A stretch of 64,000 nucleotides of DNA from Xiphydria camelus. Taxonomy: Eukaryota > Arthropoda > Insecta > Hymenoptera > Xiphydriidae. The stretch is taken from positions 15,061,246 through 15,125,245 of the forward strand of contig OY783200.1 of NCBI GenBank assembly GCA_963678675.1. The letters run 5' to 3'. The notes beneath the pieces are model-generated. The model was not told where the DNA came from. It did no database searches and was given only the letters and a program-made list of their open reading frames with translations. The translations under genes were made by a program, and so were the position numbers. Below are positions 21,248 to 32,277 of this stretch, one piece after another (position 1 is the stretch's first letter; every line of letters starts with the position of its first letter).

Positions 21248-21943
21248 AAAAAAAACAAAACGAGTCTGCTAGTACTCGAGACACTGATGTGTAAACATCT
21301 CGTGAGCAGTAACTATGGAACGGAAATGTGATTGGGATTTGTGAATATTGGGATCTGTAATCGAAGTAATTTCAAACAATTTTAAATCTTATAATTGTAG
21401 AAAAATATTTTTCATTTTCATTTTCATTTAATAATGCCGCGCTTGACACAATCGGCTTATGATAGCTAAAATAAATAAGTGAGTCGGAGTAGAGCCGATC
21501 GACGAGGAGTTACTCCGACTCACTTACTGTACATGACGAACACCACTTCCATATAACATTGTTCTGCCAGATGTTTACACATCAATTACAAGTTAGAATG
21601 ACTAATTGATGTGTAAATACCTGGCAGAACAATGTTGTATGGAAGTGGTGTTCGCCATGTACAGTAAGTGAGTCGGAGTAACTCCTCGTCGATCGGCTCT
21701 ACCCCGACTCACTTATTTATTTTAGCTATCATAAGCCAATTGTGTCAAGCGCGGCATTATTAAATGAAAATGAAAATGAAAAATATTTTTCTACAGTTAT
21801 AAGATTTAAAATTGTTTGAAATTACTTCGATTACAGATACCAATATTCACAAATCCCAATCTCATTTCCGTTCCATAGTTATCGCTTACGAGATGTTTAC
21901 ACATCAGTGTCTCGAGTACTAGCAGACTCGTTTTGTTTTTTTT
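21248..21943. repeat. 696-bp palindrome with equal 341-bp arms
   Basis: Arms 21248-21588 and 21603-21943 are of equal length around a 14-bp centre, with few mismatches. Each arm contains two copies of the GATGTGTAAACATC-type motif, one near the outer end and one at the centre, and a repeat of GTGAGTCGGAGTA. A transcript across it would fold into a long double-stranded RNA. It belongs to the terminal-hairpin family by motif. Confidence 0.88.
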
Positions 21944-22272
21944 GAAAAATTCTTTCACGTACATGGTTACTTACATATGCATAATATAGTTTCCATCGAG
22001 AAATAACACAATATTTTTGGTCCGAACCGAGTCGAATATTTTGACCTGTTCCATTCTGAATAGACCTATTTTAAGATATGTTTAGAACTGACTAGACTTG
22101 TAAAGGGATTTTTCTCTAAAACCTGAGTTGTCATGATATGTAAATATGGTCTTCACTGTCCTTAATAAGTCGGACATATTCTTTCACGCTAGTCGATGTC
22201 CTAACAGGTTTGCGAATATTCCTGTAGGCACCTCTGAGTTAACTTGATCACTCATTTCTCCTTGTTCTCTTT
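21944..22272. other. No gene seen
   Basis: AT-rich, no match elsewhere in the window, no open frame of note. Confidence 0.5.
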
Positions 22273-22620
22273 TCACTTTCTTAGCATCAAGCTGATCAGC
22301 GATTTCTCTTCCTTTTTCTCAATATCAACTGTACTGCTCCTATTGGTATTTTCCTCTTCCTTTTGAGACATACTAGACTCTTTAACCGAATCATTATCTT
22401 GCTCAGTACTACTGGAAAACTCTGGCACCAAGCTTAATTCACCATCGGCTTCAACTTTCAATAGAAGAGATCCATCGGTTACAGATTCTTCTAGTACAAA
22501 CTCAGATTATTCATCTTCAAAGATGATGAGTTTATCAGAAGAACCTTCTACACCTGTAGAGCTGTCATGTTTATCCAATAAAATGACACCTGAATCTTCT
22601 ACTACCCTCTCTGATCATTA
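22273..22620 (-). pseudogene. Acidic Ser/Glu-rich coding remnant downstream of the pogo pseudogene
   Basis: One minus-strand frame runs from about 22618 to 22273 with a single TAA near 22509. It is rich in Ser, Glu and Asp (for example SSSTEQDNDSVKESSMSQKEE) and ends MLRK. It lies 350 bp beyond the pogo stop codon on the same strand. It could be a C-terminal exon of that transposase or part of another element. It has no domain I recognise. Confidence 0.4.
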
Positions 22621-22972
22621 TTAGTTATCTGAAAAAAGTACCAAAGACACCAGTCAGCGAACAAAAAAATTAAGTTTTTAACCCAGTAAATTGATTGAAA
22701 TATTAAAAAATAAAATAAAGAAATGATTAAAAATATTTTTTAAATGAAGTAAATCTATTGAAATCATGAAAACGTGAATTGATAATAATCAGAATTGAGT
22801 AAGTATATATACCCCATCTTCTTCAGTTTTTGTTTCTGTTTCTCTGTTGTTTCCCTCTGGTGCATTCTCAGCACGATTCTCTGCAGTACTTATAGTTATA
22901 AGGCTTAGGCCTGGGCTTGTGTTGGGCTTTTCTCCAAACGTAATAAAGAGATTTCATTCTCTCTGGTCTTGT

Positions 22973-24640
22973 CTATTGGTTGTCGAGTCCAACTGAATGA
23001 AAAAGATGGAGAGTTTCTTCATCTATGAGGCTTTCCAAAAATTCAAAGTGTGTCATCTCAGACTCATCTTTCTTAGATGGTTTGGTTACAATCGGATCTG
23101 TCGACTTTTTAAAATATTTATCGTAATTCACTGCGTCAGCCGAGAATGGATGCAAACCGGTGGCCCAAAATCCATTTCCAAGAATCGACTTTTGATTTAG
23201 TTTATCCAAAGCTTGTTTAAGCAAGGGACCAAAATCTTCTATTCTCATACGTCTATATTGTTTTCTGTCCTCCAATCACGAACCTCTCGCCAAATTTGTG
23301 TAGTGGACGAAATACAGCTACATCCATCGGTTGAAGGATATGCGTTGCATTTGGGTATAAGGCGATGAGCATAATGTTTTTCGAGCGACAAAAGTTACTT
23401 AACCCTCCGTTAGTCGCTATGGGTCTGACAGATCCATAGCGTTTTTATTTGCTAATAGTTGGAAAACTATTAGAGCCACACCATTGTCGCTTTGTGACAT
23501 CTCAGAGGGACGTTCTAAGAATAATTTACTTGAATCTTATATCCCGATTTTTTATTTTTTTAATTTGTTTAAATAAAGTTGTAAATTATTTATTTTAAAT
23601 CACTGTGTATATCGCAGAAAGAGAAGTTATTGTTGATCATTTAATTTAATTTTAAACGCGTTACGATTATAAAAAATAAGATATTTACTGATATGGGTCT
23701 GACAGACCCATAGCGACTAAGGGCGTCTCATCAGCTGACGCGCCTAACAGAAGGTTAATTCCAATGTCATATGGGACGCATGACTATCTACGTACAAGAT
23801 AATTGGAAATTCAATATGATTTTGTATTAGAAAGGGATAAAAGATTTGCTATCCTTTCGTAGAAAGATTCAGCTGTTTCCCATCCTGTATCGGTACGACC
23901 AACAGCCCATCCTCGAGGCATCGTCACTGAAATACTGCGAGGAATTTTAACGTAGTTAAATACAACCATCGGAGGAAGTAATTGACCTGCACCATTACCA
24001 CAAAACAGTGTGGTGAGACACACCTTTTCGTCGTTGTTTACAAAATTATAAGCGATTTTATCTCCTCTTCTAACAAGTACTCTATCGCCAGTTGGACTAA
24101 GGGTAAAAGATGGCTAGTTATAAATTCTTGATCCATCGATATGGCGAAGATCTTTTGAGTCCAAGTAAGACCCCAATTTGTCAAACCAAGATCGAAGTTT
24201 CTCCTCCGTAATGGATGCACGAGTGTACAATAAATTTGGAGACAAGCGCTCGCAGAGCACAGGGTGACCTGTGTCCACCTGGTCGATCGTTGGCAAAAAT
24301 TGTTTTCTTTTTCATGTTTTTCAGCTGTATTTGAACACTATTGAGCAACTGCGTCTTTGTGATGGAAAATCCTCGCTCACTCATACTAAAAATCCACCTC
24401 AATAGATGCATTTCGCCTTCATCTCCTAAAATGCATTCTGGTCCTCTTCGTTTAATTGTTGGTTGTAGAATTCCTCTTTTTTGCATGATATGGTGGATTT
24501 GGAAATGTTAAATTTTTTTGAAACACTTCCCAATGAAATTCCAAACTTAACCTCGGTAAGAGCTTCTTGCTACTGGGCTTCTGTACATTTTTCCACGCGA
24601 GATTTGTTTATTTTACCCCTAGGAGAAAAAAAATGTGTGA
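22973..24640 (-). pseudogene. pogo/Tigger-like DDE transposase pseudogene
   Basis: Read leftward, a psq-type helix-turn-helix (GISLGSVSKKFNISKSTI) is followed by the CENP-B-type second DNA-binding region (GEMHLLRWIFSMSERGFSITK, PGGHR) and WFDKLGSYL. The segment after RIYN normally reads DET/DES. Here it is a stop and Pro before SFTLSP, so the first catalytic Asp is lost. It continues GNGAGQLLPPMVVF, P.GWAVGRTDTGWETAESF, VDSHASHMTLEL (second Asp) and NATHILQPMDVAVFRPL, then a frameshift and ILGNGFWATGLHPF. A piggyBac-type MITE interrupts it at 23403-23754. Several shifts and stops make it inactive. Pogo transposases cut and paste into TA sites. Confidence 0.88.
23403..23754. mobile_element. 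piggyBac-type MITE (352 bp) in TTAA
   Basis: TTAA occurs at 23399-23402 and 23755-23758. The ends are CCCTCCGTTAG and, inverted, CCTTCTGTTAG. Near each end lies CTATGGGTCTG.CAG..CCATAG, itself a palindrome. Removing the element with one TTAA restores the pogo reading frame across MTLELSNFC. TTAA duplication and CCC-type ends are the mark of piggyBac elements. There is no coding capacity. Confidence 0.85.
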
Positions 24641-25209
24641 CAATAGGAAAATGGAATAAGAAAAGGCATTTCAGAAGTCTCAAAGTAAAACTGTAAAGAA
24701 ATTTGGATAAAATATAAGGAGGTTAGGTTTACTAACAGAAATGTGTTCAGAAAGTGCAACATAACCTCAATAGCGTGGCCCACTAACTGAAATGGAATTT
24801 CCTCTGTTAAATCCATTATTTCTTCACTTTTAACTAATTTCCATCGATGCTGTAATCAATTACGTACACGCTCATGACGTATTTTAAAGTAGAATTAATA
24901 CTTACATGATTAAAATTATGCTTTTAGAAGCACTGATAACTTTCCACGCTGTGAGCGGTCGAGTGATGGAATTTCACTCATAACCGTCGAAAGTGTGAGT
25001 TCGCTATTTTAAATCATTTAATTTTAAGTATTTTTATATTTCGAAGTTTGGCAATGCGGGGGGATCCAGATAGAAAAATAAACATAGATTGAGGACAAAA
25101 TATTTCCCTAAATATTTAGGAACTTTACAATTTGAAAAATTAGAAATACTATGAAAGTGTTCAGTAACTCCTGACTGTTCAGTAAGTAGGCCTTCCACGG
25201 TACTTGTGT
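24641..25209. other. Region between pogo and THAP coding remnants
   Basis: No domain recognised. On the minus strand MDLTEEIPFQLVGHAIEV near 24816 could be an upstream exon of the transposase gene, but I cannot support its splice sites. Confidence 0.3.
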
Positions 25210-25374
25210 GCGAAGACTCGCGTACACTGGAACGCGCAGTGCGTACAAGGTTGTAGAGAGATCCATGGTTTTGTTACACTGGGTTTCAATCACAGACGGT
25301 AAACCATATAAATTAACAGAGTTACCATCATTTCCGTATGTTGCCGAACAACCAACAATGGCACAAATTACCAT
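25210..25374 (-). pseudogene. THAP zinc-finger domain remnant
   Basis: The frame starts MVICAIVGCS at 25374, the C-x4-C start of a THAP domain, and continues SVNLYGLPSVIETQCNK. In a shifted frame near 25225 the end reads RVFAHKYRGRPTY, close to the usual RVC..HF.SGRP.Y, so the second Cys and His-Phe are mutated. THAP domains bind DNA in P-element transposases and in their host-derived relatives. It lies on the same strand as, and upstream of, the pogo pseudogene, but I cannot show they were one gene. Confidence 0.7.
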
Positions 25375-25690
25375 CTTAACAAGATCGCCGCCTACTTGAA
25401 ACGTTTAATCATAAAAAGCAACGAAAACGCCTTTTCGGAGCTTTATATTTACATCTGACAATCTGACATCTGTTTTTACAACATGGCCGCCGTTCCGTAG
25501 AGAGTACGCAAGTTATGTAGAATACACTGTGATGTCACGCCGATGTCTCCCGTTGGGAATCTTTATAATTCGGACTGATTGCAATAGCTTAAAACTATTA
25601 GCACAGGAGAACGTGATCTCAGTCCACGCATAGGCCGTTGGTTTGTAAGACTTTCTGAATTTAACTACGAGATAAAATACGCTGAAACCT

Positions 25691-27322
25691 CATAGAAGAA
25701 GCGTGCGAAAAAGAACTTGTAGGATTACCAGTTCCAGGGATTCAAATATTAACTGATTGGGTTGCGGCGATGCAAAGGGATAGCCCGGAAATAATGGCAA
25801 TCAGAAATAAACTAAAAGAGTGCGATTTCGCTTCTGACGTGGAGAATCGCTCCGCGTCACAGAAAAAGGGTGCAATCGGCCCCTTCGAGATAACGCGTGC
25901 GAATCGGCCATCGAAAGGGCCGTGCGAAACGTCGCGAGCGCGATCGCGGCAAAGACGCGAATCCGGACGGTCCCGAGTAGAGCGCGAGTTTCGGTACCGT
26001 ACAGGGCCAGTTAGTCTGATTTCGCCTGCGTTCGGTAACGCACGACCAGTGAGAGTGTCCGAGCGAGAAAAGCGAGCGAGATACGAAAGAAGAACGAATC
26101 GAGAGTCGCGAAGTGTCGTGCGATCTGCCACCGCAACTCCGAGAGGATCGAGACGAGGAGGAGATACGTCGAGCTCCATCGGATATTCCCTACGCGAGAG
26201 GGATTGAGTCCTCCCCGGAGGCTAAGGAAGGAGACGAGAGGGTCATCAGATCGGCAGCCCGGAAGCCCAGGGAGCCGGGACGCGCCCAGCCGAAAACGAT
26301 CGCTGCAGCCCCGGTACGCTCCCCCGTTTATGTAACCGCTCTCCGACTCACCCCCGCACCGTTATCGCTTTGTTAGCGCCTCCGCGCGAGCGTTTCGTTT
26401 CCGTCGGCGAATCGAGCGGTGTCCGCGCGGCACCGTTTCGGTGTTACGTTTGGTTAACGCTCGCGAGCGTCGATCGGGGACCATCGTTGAGTCCCCCGGT
26501 AAATAAACGTTGTCTTTTTTTTGGTACGAAGTCGAGATTCTTTTTTCGCGAACCCGTCCGCGAAGCCGTCCTCCCGGGTCCCAGCCCGCGCACCTCGAAC
26601 CGCCCCTCTACCATACGCTAGAGGTAGCCGAGCCCGACGGAGATCGAACCGTTTCCGATCTCCCGGTTCTCGTCCGTTTTCAGGGACCGCGTTCGTCTCC
26701 CTGAGTGGCGGGATCGTGACCCGCCTGGCGCCCATCGTTCCATCGTCGTGCGCGCGGCATCGTAGCCGCTTAATAGTGGCGTAGCGGAGGGCACCGAGGG
26801 CCCTCACCGAAACGCTACGTCATACGCTACACATGAAAAATTTACCATGCCAAATGCTATTGTATACCGTACCACCAAGAATCGATAGAGACTCTATGTA
26901 CCAGAAGAATTGAAGTATGATATATCAGAAACACGAAGCTACTTGCCACATGGACATCGATAAGACTCTTAGCCCAATTAAGGAAACTTATTATTTTCCG
27001 AAATCGCGAGAAATTTTAATGCGATACGTAAATAGATCCATGAATTGTTTGTGTTACAAGGAACCGACAGGAAAACCACCATGGTATTTGCACCCGTTAG
27101 ATAAGGGCAGTCGCCCCTTCAAAATAGTTCACATTGACTATTTAGAGAGAGCTAAAAATTGAACACGTCAAAATAGTGACAGGTACTCCTCGTGCTAATG
27201 GACAAATAAAAAGACTAAATAGAGTAATTACCACGTCTTTGGCAATAATAACCAATGACGAAGGAGTCTATTGGGACGCGATAATATCCAATGTGCAATG
27301 AGTGATAAGCAATACCAAATAG
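25691..27322 (+). pseudogene. pol: gypsy pol remnant (RNase H-integrase linker, integrase)
   Basis: Left of the solo LTR the frame reads ILTDWVAAMQRDSPEI to KECDFA, a linker typical before gypsy integrase. Right of it the frame continues, once a CGCT duplication is removed, to HEKFTMPNAIVYR and RLYVPEELKYDI (with one stop). Then come the integrase zinc segment, SRPFKIVHIDYL with the first catalytic Asp, and, after a deletion that removes the second Asp, VTGTPRANGQIKRLNRV, where Glu is Lys. It differs clearly from the gypsy copies at 1-13157 and from the one at 60913. It is a separate, older family. Confidence 0.75.
25833..26824 (+). mobile_element. GC-rich solo LTR (992 bp) with CGCT target duplication
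   Basis: CGCT at 25829-25832 and 26825-26828 flanks it, and removing the element plus one CGCT gives an uninterrupted gypsy reading frame. The ends TCTGACGT and ACGTCATA look like a mutated TGTGACGT/ACGTCACA pair, which the related sequence at 29964 supports. It contains AATAAA near 26502. The GC content is far above its surroundings. Long open frames on both strands here follow from base composition. Confidence 0.75.
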
Positions 27323-27329
27323 GGGAGAG

Positions 27330-27650
27330 TAGGTAATCTAAGCGGGTTCGGCGCCACCCACGTGACCAAAAGTGGCGGGAGATTTGAATTTTGCTGAAGC
27401 GCGCATGCGTCATGGCGGGGATTTGAATTCACGCCGCGGAGCTCTGCCACCCACTCTCCAACCGCTAGGGATCCACGTGACTAAAAATGACGGCAAATTT
27501 AAATTTCGAATACGTCGCAGCGGGGGATTTGCCACGGATCTCTGCCACCCACTCTCCAACCATCAACGTGATAAAAAATAGTATACGTCGTGGCGGGGGA
27601 TTTGAATTCACACTCGTAGCGTCATCAATTACAAACCCTCACTCCCCACT
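27330..27650. repeat. Three degenerate ~110-bp tandem units
   Basis: CACGTGAC.AAAA, GGCGGGGGATTTGAATTCAC-like and GCCACCCACTCTCCAACC blocks recur in the same order at about 27356-27470, 27472-27565 and 27567-27640. No coding signal. Confidence 0.65.
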
Positions 27651-28374
27651 GTTGCTAGGCAGCATGCAGTCGAACGATATCCCCCTCCACCCCCCGCGTC
27701 AGTGCGTTGATGGTACATGCATTCGTTCATTGTAACTTTAAAATCCCCATTCGTATATCTAACTGTAGGAGTCGACGATAAAACCTCCATTGAAAGAAAT
27801 AATTTCACTCAACGATTGCTCGTCGACGTACATACTGCAGAAGCGAACTTACGAATCGTCGCTCGAGATTGTTTAGTCTAACCAAGCCGATAAGCGCGTC
27901 AGCGCGTTGACGGTACATGCATTCGCTCGTTCGTATCTCACTGCTCGTCTCGTCCACGGAGCGCTCGGTCTAGAAACGGCCACCAATATGAGTCAAAGAA
28001 AGCGGAGAGCGTAAGTGGGCGGTCTCGCGCGGAAGACCTTGGCATTGCCAGTACACATTCGTCTTTTGAACCGCGTTCTTCATCACCGGAGTGTTCGTAT
28101 CATGCGAGTGCTTTCTGTCTCGCGATTCGGGTGTGTCGCCTCTGCACGTCTCGCGCTCGATTCTTCTCGGTGAGCGTGTACCGCTAACATTACGCGCGCG
28201 AGGATTCAAATTTGTGCAAAGCATATTTCACGCGAGCTATTCTGGCGAGTTTATCCAAGACACTCTTTCTCCTTCAGCCGCCGCGCCTTTATCTGCAGTG
28301 TCAAGAGTGCTTAAATACCACATATCACCGTGCTCATACCATCAGTCGCATCTCGCTTTCGAAAGAAAAACGGC
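27651..28374. other. Sequence upstream of the Polinton-like polymerase, with a repeated block
   Basis: GACGGTACATGCATTCG-type blocks at about 27706 and 27897 are direct copies ~190 bp apart, each preceded by GCGTCAG.GCGTTG. It may hold the element's end or promoter. I see no TATA box I would defend and no gene. Confidence 0.4.
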
Positions 28375-29963
28375 ATGTCTTCCGATCAGTGCAAGAATAT
28401 CGTGAACATCCATCGACAGGCCTTCGAGCTCATTGCTCGCAAAAGAGTAGATCCCACCGAGATGACGCAGTGGATCCGCCGTGGGACTGAGAGTTTGCAA
28501 TTACTCAACCGATCAATGCGCCGAGAGGGAACGTCGGTGTTCGCCAAACAACGGTACCAGACAGTTATTCGGCAAGTGAAGAGTTACAGCCGAAAACTCA
28601 GAAGCTTGCTCGTGAGAGGTGGACCTCTGGATGAACGCGAACAGACGCAATCGCGTCTCTTGGGAAGATTGGGGCGTCGACGGCGCATCCGCTCCACGAC
28701 TTTCCTACAGGATGCGCAAACTCTATTCACACCGTGCATCAAGTACGCGCTAAAGAGGCAGAACGCCTTGAAGGTGAATGCTGTATTGGAGGGTGAATAC
28801 AGCATCGTCAAGAATGATGAAGAAATCGTCGAACTGAAGGCCATCGCCATGAAGAATGTGCCAATTATTCGGACCACCAATTTGAAGCAGTGGTACACCG
28901 AGAATGTGCCAGACCCCATTCTCCGACAAATAGATGAATTCCTGGAGCGAGACTCGGGTTGGACTCTCCGAGTTGTGATTAATTTAACCATCAACGTTAA
29001 CCGATACAATCCTATGAGGGGCATCTCCTACCTGGAACTTCCAGAGTTTATCAAGAGGAAAGAAGCATGTGTCAACGTGCAAAACACCGACAACTAGTGT
29101 TTCAAGTGGGCGCTTCTTTTTGCACTTCATCCCGTCGATCGGCCAAATAACCCCAAACGTGTGTCAAAGTACAAACCGTACGAAAACGAGTTGAACTTTG
29201 TGGGCATAGACTTCCCGGTGATGCCGAGAGAGGTCCCAAAGTTTGAGAAGCAGAATGAGCTCTCAGTCCACATCTACATTCTGCTGAAACGCAAAGAAAA
29301 ATTTGCGGTCGCTCCCATCCACATTACCTCACTCAAAATGGTCAAGCATGTGAACCTGCTCATGATTCAAGATCACTACATCGATGAGGAATCGGATGAG
29401 GAGGAGGAGGAGAATGAGGAAGACGAAACACCCATCATCTACCACTACGTCTGGATCAAGGACCTTCCTCGACTAGTCAGTGCACAGCTTTCAAGAACGA
29501 AGGTGAAGAAATGCATCTGCGATCGCTGCCTCCATTACTTCAGAAGTTTCGAAAACTTGGGTGTCCACAAAGTCGACTGCACAGAGATGAACCAGTGCAA
29601 AGTCAAGTTGCCTACACCGATGCACAACAAGTTGAAGTTCCAGAATTCCAACTGCAAGGAAAAGGTGCCGTTCATCGTGTATGCCGACTTTGAGTGTCTC
29701 TTGAAGGATGTCGACCAGTAGCAGACGAGCAAGACGAAGTTGTGCCAAATTCACGAGCCCTTCTGCGTGGGATACTATGTGAAATGCAGCTATGACGATA
29801 CGTTATCCCGCTACGACAGCTTTCGAGGCTCGAAACCTGCCGAATGGATTACGCGCGAAATTTCTGAGCTGGCTGAGCAGGTTGAAGGAGTCTTCGAGCA
29901 TCCCGTATCCATGGATTCACTCACTGCTGAACAGGAGAGGGCTTTCCGCACCACCGAGAACTG
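28375..29963 (+). pseudogene. Polinton/adintovirus-like family-B DNA polymerase, N-terminal fragment
   Basis: From the ATG at 28375 a basic N-terminal region leads to a conserved block ending in an LPEFI helix and NVQNTDN. An in-frame TAG at 29095-29097 follows, then KWALLFALHPV, NFVGIDFPV and an acidic loop. A C-x2-C...H-x4-C zinc cluster lies near 29515-29580. The exonuclease I motif YADFEC is near 29680, a second TAG at 29719-29721, then VGYYVKC. The polymerase palm is absent because a GC-rich LTR interrupts at 29964. This protein arrangement is that of protein-primed polymerases of Polinton/Maverick elements and adintoviruses in arthropods. Two stops and the truncation make it an inactive relic. 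Confidence 0.75.
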
Positions 29964-30900
29964 TGTGACGTGGAGAATCGCTCTGCGTCACAAAAAGGGG
30001 GCAGTCGGCCCCTTCGAAATAACGCGCACGATCGCGACGTCAATACGGACGAGACGCATCCGTATTGATAGGCGTTGAGAGTCCGGACCGATCGCCGATG
30101 GCTACCCGAGAGCCATCTCGTGGGCTTGAGGGGCAATCCGGAGGACCGCGAGGCGCCCACGTGATGGCTTTGTCCGGAAAGCCGGCATTCGTCGTGTGAG
30201 AGTCGTGGCCGGAAAAGTTTAAGGTGTGGACGGAGCGGAGTCGAGAGAGAGTGTGAGCGAGCATCGTTTTGTATCAGAGAGCTATGAGGAGCCCGCGTGG
30301 TCAGCTCCGGTCTCTGGAGGATCCGTCGCCGAATTCGGGAGAACCAGAGGCATAGCGAGGGCCCGACGAAGACCTCGACACGACCGGTACGCTCCCTCTT
30401 TCCCGCATGTGCGACCTCCGACTCGCCGTCGCCCGCCGCCATGGGCCTCCGTCGAACCGGCCCGCACGTTCTCGCCGTATTCACGCCCGGTTTCGTTTCG
30501 CGCTCGCCGCTTTAGAGCGCACGTTTTAGTCTCACGCTCGCCGTTTTGAGCGCCCGTTTTCGTTTAGCGCTAGTCGTTCGAGTAACGTAGAAGAGACGAC
30601 CGATTCAGTTTGGCACGAGACGTATAACCAGCCGTATCGAGCGTGAGCCGAGTTTAGGAAACCAGCGTTGAGTGAGTCGGAGTTCCGAGTGAACAGAGGC
30701 GAGCTGAAGGGATCCTACATCGGACGTTGAGGGACCCGACAAGGAGCGAGCGTATTCCGAGGCCGTCGACCGGACGACCGAAAGAAAAGAACGAGAGGAA
30801 GCCGTCACGAGAGATGATAGCCGGTACGCTCCCCCTTGTTCCTCGCGCTCGCGCCCGACCCGTGTCCGCACCATCGCCACGTGCTACCTGCCCAACATGG
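29964..30900 (+). repeat. Second GC-rich LTR, related to 25833-26824
   Basis: Starts TGTGACGTGGAGAATCGCTC and keeps GTCGGCCCCTTCGA.ATAACGCG in common with the solo LTR, then diverges. It carries the CCGGTACGCTCCC block twice (about 30388 and 30820), which the solo LTR has once. I cannot find its right end or a target duplication, so it may be truncated. Predicted frames on both strands are GC artefacts. Confidence 0.6.
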
Positions 30901-30901
30901 C

Positions 30902-31530
30902 GGGGGACTTCTATGACAAGGGCATACAAAAAATGTCACAGCGCATGCAAAAGTGTATAGATCGAAACGGTGATTACGTCGAAAAATAGCTGAAAGTTCA
31001 GCCTTTCCACCAATGTAAAATTCATTGCCAATAAACGTGTTTTCTATGTTAAAAAAATTGGAGACCTTATTTTACGGACATGCCGCGTAGATACGTTATT
31101 CTTCCATTGCGAAAAAGGATACGTAGCGTGCTATGGATTACGCAACATTTTACCTTTTACCATCGTAATTTTTAATATAGACATAGCAATAACTATACTA
31201 TTTTCACTCAACGTAGCGGGAGATTCTATGACAAGGGTATACGAAAAATGCCACAGCGCATGCAAAAGTGTATCGATTGCAACGGTGATTACGTCGAAAA
31301 ATAGCTGAAAGTCCAGCCTTTCCACCAATGTAACATTCATTGCCAATAAACGTGTTTTCTATGTGAAAAAAATTGGAGACCTTATTTTACGGACACGCCC
31401 CGTAGATACGTTATTCTTCCATTGCGAAAAAGGATACGTAGCATGCTATGGATTATGCAACATTTTACCTTTTACCATCGTAATTTTTAATATAGACATA
31501 GCAATAACTATACTACATTCACTCAAGAAT
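30902..31530. repeat. Two tandem ~315-bp units
   Basis: The phrase TTCTATGACAAGGG recurs at about 30910 and 31226, GCCAATAAACGTGTTTTCTA at 31027 and 31342, and GACATAGCAATAACTATACTA closes both units. Identity is high. Each unit has an AATAAA. No open frame. Confidence 0.85.
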
Positions 31531-32277
31531 TAATTTCCTAAAATCCAAACTGTTTTCAAACTGAGTGCCGAAATAAATTACTTACTATACGAATGCAAAA
31601 TTTGCACGCTGTGGTATGAAATATTATTGTTAGGAGACTCGATAGAGTCTTGTGCCAAGATCGAAACTGAAAGAGCGAGACACTTCAGAGTATCCTTTTC
31701 TGGGAACATCGCTCAAACGCACGTGTTTCAAACTTTAAACGATTTCATTTCCAAAACAAAGATACATACATCAGGGGGAATCCTAACACCGGAGTCTACA
31801 CATAAATCGGCTTTTCCGAATCGATTGAGCCTAATTTGAGCTCCGTCGGTCAACGATAGCCTGAGATATGAATTTTATTAAATTCCAGGTTTTCGCTTTC
31901 GATTTCGATTAAGAATCGTGCCTACATACATGAGACCCACACAAAGAGAGAATCTGTTCAGGGAGACCACCGGACGCTTGGTGGCGTGTTGATCACTCCT
32001 ATTTCACCAACATGTCAGATAAAGACAGCGAATAGAGACGGCGATACACACGTATAGTCACATATAGAAAGAGACGTTCTGTCCATGGAGCCTACCAGCC
32101 GCTTGGTGGCCCGCGGTTGCTTCGAGCTATCGTATTGATCGCTGTGTTATACCAATGTGACTGCACCCAGTGAAATGTTTTCGACTGTTGCATTTGAGTC
32201 TTGCAAATGAATCGGATAACGTTGAACACAGCTACGTACGGCAGCATAGTACATCATTTACGATATATACATAATAT
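31531..32277. other. No gene seen
   Basis: CCGGACGCTTGGTGGC at 31971 is echoed by CAGCCGCTTGGTGGCCC at 32096. Otherwise unrecognised non-repetitive sequence. Confidence 0.45.

Noticed and set aside
25770..26807. Several open frames on both strands in GC-rich DNA
   Set aside because: They lie within a solo LTR. Few stops are expected at this GC content and no domain is seen.
29921..30929. Overlapping frames of 60-187 codons on both strands
   Set aside because: Same reason: GC-rich LTR sequence, no domains, frames on both strands.
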